A DNA stretch of 64,000 nt from Zunongwangia endophytica. GTDB lineage: Bacteria; Bacteroidota; Bacteroidia; Flavobacteriales; Flavobacteriaceae. The notes under the pieces are model-generated. The model saw only the letters and a list, made by a program, of their open reading frames with translations, had not been told where the DNA came from and made no database searches. A program made the position numbers and the translations under genes. Shown here piece after piece: positions 9,716 to 16,653 of the stretch (within the stretch, counting starts at the first letter, position 1; each line of letters starts with the position of its first letter). The DNA lies in NCBI RefSeq assembly GCF_030409505.1, contig NZ_JAUFPZ010000002.1, forward strand, positions 1,991,501 through 2,055,500, given 5' to 3'.

Positions 9716-9801
9716 CAAAAATTAGAGAACGTTAAACTCTAATTAAATTAGTCTGCAAAGACTGGCAATCTTCGTATTTTAGAATTCTTAAACTGAAAAT
9801 T

Positions 9802-10050
9802 ATGAGTACTGAAGAAACATACGATCGCGTGTATACAGGAAGTGATGTAAATGTTCAATATTTACAAGAATTGTTTAGAAAATCCGGAATTTCTAATCGC
9901 GTTAGAAATGATATGGAATCTGGATTGAGAGCAGGTTTTGGTGGTGGAATACCGGGACAGGTTCAGCTTTTTGTGATAAAAAGTCATTATAACGAAGCCG
10001 CTGCTATAGTGAAAGCGACATTTCCAAATGATGTTGCAGAACATGAGTAA
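9802..10050 (+). CDS. DUF2007 domain-containing protein
   Basis: An 82-residue protein fitting DUF2007, a small alpha/beta fold related to PII-like signal-transducing folds. The family pattern is visible: a start strand VYTGSDVNVQYL, a helix with a Gly-Ile turn, a Gly-rich loop and the strand QLFVIKSHYNEA before the last helix. Members are thought to be cytosolic and their role is not established. The gene overlaps the next small membrane-protein gene by 8 bases, so the two are probably translated together. Confidence 0.85.
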   Translation: MSTEETYDRVYTGSDVNVQYLQELFRKSGISNRVRNDMESGLRAGFGGGIPGQVQLFVIKSHYNEAAAIVKATFPNDVAEHE

Positions 10051-10255
10051 ACAGAAAAAACTTCCCTCTAAAAACAGAATTTATGCGTATTTAATCGTGG
10101 GAATATTTTCTTTAGGATATGGTACTTATCGCGTAATTACGCTTTATGAAATATATAAAAAACGTGAACTTGAGTTCGTAATAGCTATTGGCTTTGTTGT
10201 CGTAGGCGTTCTCGCGATTTACAGGTTTTTTAAAACTTTAAAAGAATTAAACTGA
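10043..10255 (+). CDS. Small hypothetical membrane protein
   Basis: A 70-residue protein with two hydrophobic segments (about residues 13-30 and 45-62), consistent with two membrane helices, and lysine-rich ends. The ATG at 10043 is preferred; an in-frame ATG at 10028 would add five residues and a longer overlap. It overlaps the DUF2007 gene (stop at 10048-10050) and is followed directly by a terminator, so it closes that two-gene operon. I recognise no family. Confidence 0.7.
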   Translation: MSKQKKLPSKNRIYAYLIVGIFSLGYGTYRVITLYEIYKKRELEFVIAIGFVVVGVLAIYRFFKTLKELN

Positions 10256-10276
10256 AAAGCGGCAAAAGCCGCTTTT
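10255..10276 (+). terminator. Intrinsic terminator after the DUF2007 operon
   Basis: A 9-bp stem (AAAAGCGGC and GCCGCTTTT) with an AAAA loop, followed by further T residues. It may also serve the convergent fabH-type gene, whose stop is at 10292. Confidence 0.85.
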
Positions 10277-10291
10277 TTTATTGTCAAATTT

Positions 10292-11299
10292 CTACCATTT
10301 CATTACTGCACTTGCCCATGTAAAACCACTACCAAAAGCGGCTAAAACGACGGTATCTCCTTCCTTAATTTTTCCTTCTTCCCAAGCTTCTGTTAAGGCA
10401 ATAGGAATAGATGCAGCAGTTGTATTTCCGTATTTCTGGATGTTGTTGTACACCTGTTCATCTTTCAATTTAAATTTCTGCTGAATAAACTGAGAAATCC
10501 GAAGATTCGCCTGATGCGGTATCAACATATCGATATCTTTTATCTCTAAGCCATTTGCTTTTAAACCCTCCATGATTACTTCAGAAAAGCGAACAACCGC
10601 ATTTTTGAAAACAAACAGTCCGTTCATGTAAGGGTAATATGGAATATCTTCTTGAGGATTTTCAGCAATAATTTCAGGAACCCAATGATTTGTGCTTGGT
10701 CCCTTCAAACTTAATTCGAGCGCATGTTTACCTTCCGAATGTAAATGTGTAGACAAAACACCTTGTCCCACATGATCGTTTCTAGTTAGTACCGCTGCTC
10801 CCGCTCCATCTCCAAAGATTACCGAAACCGATCGACCACGCGTGGTAAAATCCAATCCTCCACTATGATTTTCACTTCCGATTAAAAGTACATTTTTATA
10901 CATCCCGGTTTTTATGAACTGATCGGCAACCGAAAGACCATAAATAAAACCACTACATTGATTACGCACATCTAATGCGGGACAAGTATGAATATCTAAC
11001 ATCTCCTGTATCTGCACTCCGCACCCAGGAAAATAATAGTCAGGACTTAAAGTTGCAAAAACAATAAGATCGATATCATCTTTACTGATATTCGCTCTTT
11101 CTAAAGCTATTTTTGCGGCCTTAGCACCCATCCCCGCGGTAGTATTGCCATCACCTTTTTTAATATGTCTTCTTTCCTTAATGCCGGTACGTTCCTGTAT
11201 CCAAGCATCATTCGTATCCATTATTTTAGACAGATCCTCATTTGTGACCACATTCTCTGGCACATATTTTCCTAATCCGGCAATTTTAGACTGATACAT
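10292..11299 (-). CDS. 3-oxoacyl-ACP synthase III family protein (FabH-like)
   Basis: A thiolase-fold condensing enzyme of the KAS III type, 335 residues. FabH condenses acetyl-CoA (or another acyl-CoA) with malonyl-ACP to start fatty-acid chains. The Cys-His-Asn triad is intact: Cys115 in NQCSGF, His262 in PHQANLR, Asn292 in YGNTTAAS. It is not next to rpmF/plsX as the primary fabH usually is, so it may be a second KAS III with other substrate preference; this cannot be decided here. A near-consensus -7 element (GATATTTG) lies upstream of the start. Confidence 0.9.
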   Translation of the reverse strand: MYQSKIAGLGKYVPENVVTNEDLSKIMDTNDAWIQERTGIKERRHIKKGDGNTTAGMGAKAAKIALERANISKDDIDLIVFATLSPDYYFPGCGVQIQEMLDIHTCPALDVRNQCSGFIYGLSVADQFIKTGMYKNVLLIGSENHSGGLDFTTRGRSVSVIFGDGAGAAVLTRNDHVGQGVLSTHLHSEGKHALELSLKGPSTNHWVPEIIAENPQEDIPYYPYMNGLFVFKNAVVRFSEVIMEGLKANGLEIKDIDMLIPHQANLRISQFIQQKFKLKDEQVYNNIQKYGNTTAASIPIALTEAWEEGKIKEGDTVVLAAFGSGFTWASAVMKW

Positions 11300-11448
11300 T
11301 TAAATTATTTTTAAATTATTAAAAATCACACTTCTAAATTTAGCAAATATCTAAATTATTAAGCTTATAATCTCATAAAGATTAAAAAACTAAAGATTTT
11401 GCTGTCCTAATTATATAATCTTTTATGAAAAAGCATTTTTTAAAAAAA

Positions 11449-11483
11449 GAGAAGCGCAATTTTAAAATAAAATTGCGCTTCTC
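11449..11483 (-). terminator. Intrinsic terminator of the tetR-ABC1 kinase operon
   Basis: A perfect 16-bp inverted repeat (11449-11464 and 11468-11483) with a 3-nt loop, followed on the minus strand by a run of seven T. It lies 29 bases past the kinase-like gene's stop. Confidence 0.9.
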
Positions 11484-11511
11484 AACCTAACCAATAAATC
11501 AAAACTCTAAT

Positions 11512-12819
11512 CTATAAATATGCTCTAAAATTGTTAATCTCTACTTTTGCTTCAAGATCATGGAGTAAATTATATAAACCAAAAAATGTTCTATTTATGT
11601 ATAGGAAGTGTTTACTTCCTCGATTTCCATTCATCTTTCTTAATTCCTCGTCCTTACTATACTTTTCGCTTAACCGGGTAATAGAATCCCAAAATTCGGG
11701 ATCGGAAAAGTCAAAGGTTTCTGAGTGAAACGGACTAGTAAACAAATTCAACATTTGATGAAATAACTCTGAAAAATATTTAATTTCATTCTCCGTATCA
11801 TCTTCCCTTAAGATTTCTAGCTCATAAAGTTTCTCGTTAAAAAACTCAGGATTATTAATGTTTTCCTTTTGCGCTAATTCGAAGTAAGGAACATAAAAAT
11901 CATCGGGCACTTTCTTGATACATCCAAAGTCGATAGCTATCAAATTTCCTTCTTTATCCACTAAAAAATTTCCGGGATGTGGATCGGCATGTACTTCTTT
12001 AAGTCCGTGCATCTGAAACATATAAAAATCCCATAATGCCTGCCCTACCTTATTTGCTTGATCCTGATCTTTATTTTCTTTAGCAAATTCGCTTAGGTGC
12101 TTGCCGTCCATCCAGTCCATCGAAATAATTCGTTCGCTAGATAGATCTTCGTAATATTTTGGGAATTTCAGATTAGGAATATGCGCACAAGCTTCAGAAA
12201 TCTCTTTACTCTGTTTTACTTCTAGGATATAATCTGTTTCTTCCAACAGTTTACCTTCAACTTCTTTAAAGTATTTTTCAGAATCCTGTCCCTGAAGATT
12301 AAACATTCTTGTGGCAATTGGTTTTACCATTGCTAAATCTGAGCTAATACTATCTGCCACTCCGGGATACTGAATTTTTACGGCCAGCTTTCTTCCATCC
12401 TTAGTAGCCTTATGAACCTGCCCGATACTTGCAGCATTTACCGATTCCATCGTGAATTGATCGTACAAATCCTCTGGGTAATTTCCGTTGTATTTCTTGA
12501 AAGTTTTACGAACTAAAGGTGCTGACAATGGCGGAACACTAAATTGTGAAAGGCTAAACTTTTCTACGTAAGCGCTTGGCAACAAACTTTTTTCCATAGA
12601 AAGCATTTGTGCTACTTTTAATGCGCTACCCTTTAGGCTTTTTAAGCCGTCATAAATATCACTGGCATTGTCTTTATCAAGATCATCTCTGGTTAAATCT
12701 TTATTGAACGCCTTTTTACTATAATATTTAATGTAATTACCGCCGATTTTGGCCCCGGTTTGAACCAACTTACTGGTTCTTCCGATTTTTCCCGTGGGAA
12801 TTTTATCTATCGATTTCAT
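11512..12819 (-). CDS. ABC1/UbiB (COQ8-like) atypical kinase family protein
   Basis: A 435-residue member of the ABC1/ADCK/UbiB protein-kinase-like family. Family members bind ATP and support quinone biosynthesis or lipid homeostasis. Visible motifs: the N-terminal family signature as KVAQ (residues 68-71; the usual form is KxGQ), the Ala-rich loop NAASIGQVH (about 128-136), an invariant-type Lys148 in VKIQYPGV, the HADPHPGNF catalytic-loop equivalent and a DFG metal motif. No membrane helix is obvious. It follows the TetR-type gene by 52 bases and ends at a strong terminator, so both are probably one operon. Its target is unknown. Confidence 0.88.
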   Translation of the reverse strand: MKSIDKIPTGKIGRTSKLVQTGAKIGGNYIKYYSKKAFNKDLTRDDLDKDNASDIYDGLKSLKGSALKVAQMLSMEKSLLPSAYVEKFSLSQFSVPPLSAPLVRKTFKKYNGNYPEDLYDQFTMESVNAASIGQVHKATKDGRKLAVKIQYPGVADSISSDLAMVKPIATRMFNLQGQDSEKYFKEVEGKLLEETDYILEVKQSKEISEACAHIPNLKFPKYYEDLSSERIISMDWMDGKHLSEFAKENKDQDQANKVGQALWDFYMFQMHGLKEVHADPHPGNFLVDKEGNLIAIDFGCIKKVPDDFYVPYFELAQKENINNPEFFNEKLYELEILREDDTENEIKYFSELFHQMLNLFTSPFHSETFDFSDPEFWDSITRLSEKYSKDEELRKMNGNRGSKHFLYINRTFFGLYNLLHDLEAKVEINNFRAYL

Positions 12820-12871
12820 CTAATCTTTCTTTATGACCTTTCGGCCTTTTTCATAGCAATTTTTGAATGAT

Positions 12872-13546
12872 TTATTTTACCATTCGTTCCTTGTATAGAA
12901 ATTTCCCAAAGTCAACCACTCTTTCTAGAGGTGAATTATCGAAAACATCAAATACTGTATTTACAGATTTTTCTATAGCCACATCTGTACTTTCAAACTG
13001 AGCGGAATTGTCGTCCATCCAGAATTTAAGTAAGAATAACAATTGTATCCATGCAGATTCAGAAAATACTTCTTCTGGCTGTTGTAAAAACTTTAAAGAT
13101 TTTTCTTTATTATCATCCTGAATTAAACCTTTAGCAAAAGACTTTACATTTTTTCGTAAACCTTTTAACTGCTCGAGATTTTTCATTCGGGTCGATTCCT
13201 TCTTCAATGTGAATAGCACGTAACTTCTATTCGCTGTTAACACTTCAAAAAAGGTGTAATAGAAAGTGAGCATTTTTTCACGATTCGAAAAACCAGGATA
13301 TTCTGGGCTCTTTTCGATTACTCCGATGGTGTTAAGATAGAATGCTTCCCAGATTCCTTTCTCCAAACCTTCAAAACTTCCGTAGAAATTATAAAACTCT
13401 TCCTCGGCTATTCCATTCTCTTTACAAAATTTATAGACAGTCTTTGGCGCATGCTCATTCTCCAACACATAGTCCATGTAAAGACTAATTAGTTTATGTG
13501 AATCTAATTTCTTTTTTGTTGTAGTTGCTTTCTTTGTCGTTGCCAT
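12872..13546 (-). CDS. TetR/AcrR family transcriptional regulator
   Basis: A 224-residue protein with the TetR plan: a Lys-rich tail (1-14), an N-terminal DNA-binding domain of three helices (about 15-65, recognition helix near EEEFYNFYGSFEGLEKGI), and a helical ligand/dimerisation domain to the end. The regulator precedes the ABC1 kinase-like gene in one operon. A 10-bp inverted repeat at 13578-13609 sits directly upstream of its -7 element, so negative autoregulation is likely. The ligand is unknown. Assignment of family rests on helix pattern and position rather than on a strict motif. Confidence 0.8.
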   Translation of the reverse strand: MATTKKATTTKKKLDSHKLISLYMDYVLENEHAPKTVYKFCKENGIAEEEFYNFYGSFEGLEKGIWEAFYLNTIGVIEKSPEYPGFSNREKMLTFYYTFFEVLTANRSYVLFTLKKESTRMKNLEQLKGLRKNVKSFAKGLIQDDNKEKSLKFLQQPEEVFSESAWIQLLFLLKFWMDDNSAQFESTDVAIEKSVNTVFDVFDNSPLERVVDFGKFLYKERMVK

Positions 13547-13565
13547 AATTTCCTTTTTCTCTTAT

Positions 13566-13573
13566 CAAATATA
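13566..13573 (-). promoter_or_regulatory. -7 promoter element of the tetR operon
   Basis: TATATTTG on the minus strand, a perfect TAnnTTTG match, ending 19 nt before the tetR ATG. Confidence 0.7.
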
Positions 13574-13577
13574 TAAA

Positions 13578-13609
13578 TTGTTTAACTTAAAATGATATTA
13601 GTTAAACAA
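13578..13609. promoter_or_regulatory. Inverted-repeat operator candidate for the TetR regulator
   Basis: Perfect 10-bp arms TTGTTTAACT (13578-13587) and AGTTAAACAA (13600-13609) around a 12-nt spacer. The repeat covers the stretch just upstream of the -7 element, where the -33 box would be, so a bound repressor would block RNA polymerase. A further TTTGTTAAA half-site follows at 13614-13622. Confidence 0.6.
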
Positions 13610-13769
13610 AATGTTTGTTAAAAATTTCTTCTCTTATTTTTGAACTTCAATATTTTAGCTATTGTAGCCATAATATTAATGCAAGACTTATGCCATGTTG
13701 ACAGCAAAACTGTAATGGTATTTTTTTTGGTTAGTAGAGATTGTATTTGACACTAAAAACTAAAAATAT

Positions 13770-15653
13770 ATGGCAACTGGAAAGATTAATGTATCTGTAG
13801 ATAACATTTTCCCGCTGATTAAGAAGTTTCTTTACAGCGACCACGAAATTTTCCTTAGAGAATTAATTTCTAACGCTACCGATGCAACATTAAAATTAAA
13901 ACACCTTACAAATATTGGTGAAACAGATGTTGATTATGGTAATCCTGTAATTGACATTAAAGTAGATAAAGAGAACAAAAAAATCCATATTACCGATCAG
14001 GGTATTGGGATGACCAAAGAAGAAGTTGAAAAATACATCAACGAAGTAGCTTTCTCTGGTGCTGAAGAATTTCTGGACAAATATAAAGATTCTGCTAAAG
14101 ATAGTGGTATAATTGGGCATTTTGGACTTGGTTTCTACTCGGCATTTATGGTTGCCCATAAAGTAGAAATTATAACAAAATCTTATAAAGATGAACCTGC
14201 AGCGCACTGGACTTGTGAGGGAACTACACAGTTTACCTTAGAAGATTCTGACAAGCAAGAACGCGGTACAGAAATTATTCTTCATGTAAACGAAGAGGAT
14301 GAAGAATTTTTAGAAGATAATAGAATTGAAGAGCTATTGGTGAAGTATAACAAGTTTATGCCTATCCCAATTCGATTTGGAACCAAAGAAGAAACACTTC
14401 CGCTTCCTGATGATGCTCCAGAAGATGCTAAGCCAGAAACGAAGACAGTTGATAATATTATCAACAACCCAAATCCAGCTTGGACAAAACAGCCTACAGA
14501 TTTAGAAGAAAAGGAATATAACGATTTTTATCGTGAGTTGTATCCAATGCAATTCGAGGATCCTTTATTCCATATTCACTTAAATGTAGACTATCCGTTT
14601 AATCTTACTGGGATTCTTTATTTCCCTAAGATGACTCAGGATATGAGCGTTCAAAAAGATAAAATTCAGCTTTACCAAAACCAGGTTTTCGTAACTGATA
14701 ATGTTGAAGGTATTGTTCCTGAATTTTTGACCATGTTACGCGGAGTTATCGATTCACCAGATATTCCTTTAAACGTATCTCGTTCTTATCTTCAGGCAGA
14801 TGGTGCAGTGAAGAAAATTTCAAGCTATATCACAAGAAAAGTTGCTGATAAATTGAAATCACTGTTCAACAATAATCGTGAAGATTTCCAAGAAAAATGG
14901 AATGATATTAAAGTGGTTATCGAATACGGTATGCTTACCGAAGATAAATTTTTCGAAAAAGCGCAGAAATTTGCTCTTTACCCGACAATCGATAACGAGT
15001 ACTATACTTTTGAAGAATTAAAAGAAACGATAAAAGATAACCAAACCGATAAGGAAGGTAATCTTGTTGTTCTTTATGCTTCTAATCAAAATGAGCAACA
15101 CAGCTACATCCAGGCTGCGAAAGACAAAGGTTATAAAGTATTGTTATTAGATTCTCCTATTATTTCTCACCTGTTACAGAAATTAGAATCTTCAGAAGAA
15201 AAAGTTACGTTTACCAGAGTAGATTCTGATCATGTAGATAACCTCATCAAAACCGATGAAGAGAAAATCTCTAAATTATCTGATGATGAGAAAGAGAAAT
15301 TAAAAGGTGATTTTGAAAAAGTTGTGCCAAAAGAAAAGTATACTATTCAAATGGAAGCGATGGATAGTGATGCAGCGCCACTTATAATCACGCAGCCAGA
15401 GTTTATGCGTAGAATGAAAGAAATGCAACAAACCGGTGGCGGTGGTATGTTTGGAATGGGTAACATGCCAGAGATGTACAATCTTGTGGTAAATACAAAC
15501 CATCCATTAACATCTGAAATTCTAGGTGCAGAAGAAGAAACTCAACAACGTCTAATTAAACAGTCTTTAGACCTTGCGAGACTTTCACAAAACCTTCTAA
15601 AAGGTGAAGAATTGACTAACTTTATCAAGCGTAGCTTTGATATGGTGAAATAA
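13770..15653 (+). CDS. htpG: Molecular chaperone HtpG (Hsp90)
   Basis: The bacterial Hsp90, an ATP-driven cytosolic homodimeric chaperone. The 627-residue protein has the GHKL ATPase domain (about 1-220) with the conserved Glu and Asn in the helix FLRELISNATDA, the Asp-Gly motif DQGIGM and the lid motif GHFGLGFYSAF; the middle domain carries the conserved Arg near NVSRSYLQ; the C-terminal dimerisation domain closes the protein, with a Gly-rich stretch GGGGMFGMGNM near residues 550-560. The upstream region holds TTGACA (13698-13703) and a T-rich box, but no clean consensus promoter. A terminator follows at 15676. Confidence 0.97.
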   Translation: MATGKINVSVDNIFPLIKKFLYSDHEIFLRELISNATDATLKLKHLTNIGETDVDYGNPVIDIKVDKENKKIHITDQGIGMTKEEVEKYINEVAFSGAEEFLDKYKDSAKDSGIIGHFGLGFYSAFMVAHKVEIITKSYKDEPAAHWTCEGTTQFTLEDSDKQERGTEIILHVNEEDEEFLEDNRIEELLVKYNKFMPIPIRFGTKEETLPLPDDAPEDAKPETKTVDNIINNPNPAWTKQPTDLEEKEYNDFYRELYPMQFEDPLFHIHLNVDYPFNLTGILYFPKMTQDMSVQKDKIQLYQNQVFVTDNVEGIVPEFLTMLRGVIDSPDIPLNVSRSYLQADGAVKKISSYITRKVADKLKSLFNNNREDFQEKWNDIKVVIEYGMLTEDKFFEKAQKFALYPTIDNEYYTFEELKETIKDNQTDKEGNLVVLYASNQNEQHSYIQAAKDKGYKVLLLDSPIISHLLQKLESSEEKVTFTRVDSDHVDNLIKTDEEKISKLSDDEKEKLKGDFEKVVPKEKYTIQMEAMDSDAAPLIITQPEFMRRMKEMQQTGGGGMFGMGNMPEMYNLVVNTNHPLTSEILGAEEETQQRLIKQSLDLARLSQNLLKGEELTNFIKRSFDMVK

Positions 15654-15675
15654 TCTTTTCACATTAACTATATTC

Positions 15676-15711
15676 AAAAAAGCGTTGCTCTTATTAGAGT
15701 AGCGCTTTTTT
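15676..15711 (+). terminator. Intrinsic terminator after htpG
   Basis: A 15-bp stem (15676-15690 and 15697-15711, two G-U pairs) with a 6-nt loop and a terminal T run. Confidence 0.85.
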
Positions 15712-15755
15712 TATTGAAAGCTTTAAGCAAAAAAACTACTAAACTAAAAACTACG

Positions 15756-16580
15756 ATGATGAAAAAACTACTTCTATTTTACACTATCTTTCTACTATTT
15801 GCCTGTAAAAATAAGCCTGAATCAAATACTTCGGAAGATAAAATAATGACCGAGCCCAACGGCAGTATAGGTGATGGCGCCATTTCTCCGGCAATGCAAT
15901 TCCCAGTTTCGATTGAAAAAGCACATCAAAAATCGTCTTTTTTAAAGCATGAAGCGGTAGAATTCGATATCTCCCTAACCTTTGGTGGAAAAGAGCGATT
16001 AAAGGCAAAAATTACTACCCTAACCAATTCCGGAAAAATTAAAGTGGAAAAGCAAGATGGAATTTCGTTAGTATATGATGGAGAAAAAGCTTGGATCCTT
16101 CTGGCAGATCAAAATTATAAAGATGCAAGATTCGATATGTTTACCTGGCAATATTTTTTCTCACTACCATTTAAACTTACTGACAGAGGCACAAAATGGG
16201 AAATGCCAGAAAAGAGATTGATGGAAAGCTCGTTGGTAAATTCAGCCAAACTTAGTTTTGGAGAAAATATAGGTGATGCGCCGGATGACTGGTATATAAT
16301 TTATCCGGCAGAAGATGGAAAATTAGATGCTGCCGCTTATATCGTGACGCTCAATAAAGAAATAAATACTGCGGAAGCAAATCCTCATGCTATTAACTAT
16401 AATGACTACAAACTCATTGATAAGATTCCATTTGCAACAAAATGGACATTCCATAATTGGTCTAAAGAAAACGGATTAGAAGATCAAATTGGTGAAGCAG
16501 AAATATTCAATATTCATTTTATCGATCCTAAACAGAACTTTTTTAAAGCTCCAAAGCAAGCTAAGGAGATTCAGAAGTAG
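15756..16580 (+). CDS. Hypothetical lipoprotein (DUF6503-like)
   Basis: A 274-residue predicted lipoprotein. From the ATG at 15756 the signal peptide ends in the lipobox LFAC with Cys17; an earlier in-frame start at 15714 would place 14 extra hydrophilic residues ahead of it and overlaps the htpG terminator, so it is not preferred. The body is a mainly beta protein, rich in Trp and Tyr, with a repeated strand pattern like outer-membrane lipoprotein carrier folds. I place it with the flavobacterial DUF6503 family only tentatively. Its position after htpG is recurrent in my recollection of flavobacterial genomes, but a functional link is unproven. Confidence 0.7.
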   Translation: MMKKLLLFYTIFLLFACKNKPESNTSEDKIMTEPNGSIGDGAISPAMQFPVSIEKAHQKSSFLKHEAVEFDISLTFGGKERLKAKITTLTNSGKIKVEKQDGISLVYDGEKAWILLADQNYKDARFDMFTWQYFFSLPFKLTDRGTKWEMPEKRLMESSLVNSAKLSFGENIGDAPDDWYIIYPAEDGKLDAAAYIVTLNKEINTAEANPHAINYNDYKLIDKIPFATKWTFHNWSKENGLEDQIGEAEIFNIHFIDPKQNFFKAPKQAKEIQK

Positions 16581-16618
16581 TATGCGTTTTGGAGAACTTA
16601 GTAGTTCTTTAGATAAAT

Positions 16619-16643
16619 GCATTTTCTAAATTTCAGAAAATGC
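16619..16643 (-). terminator. Hairpin between convergent lipoprotein and histidine kinase genes
   Basis: Nine-base arms GCATTTTCT and AGAAAATGC with a 7-nt loop. No real T run follows on either strand, so it is a weak terminator candidate. Confidence 0.4.
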
Positions 16644-16653
16644 TACGAAGCAG

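Noticed and set aside
15714..15755. Upstream start of the lipoprotein gene after htpG
   Set aside because: It lies at the end of the htpG terminator and would put hydrophilic residues ahead of a clear lipoprotein signal peptide.
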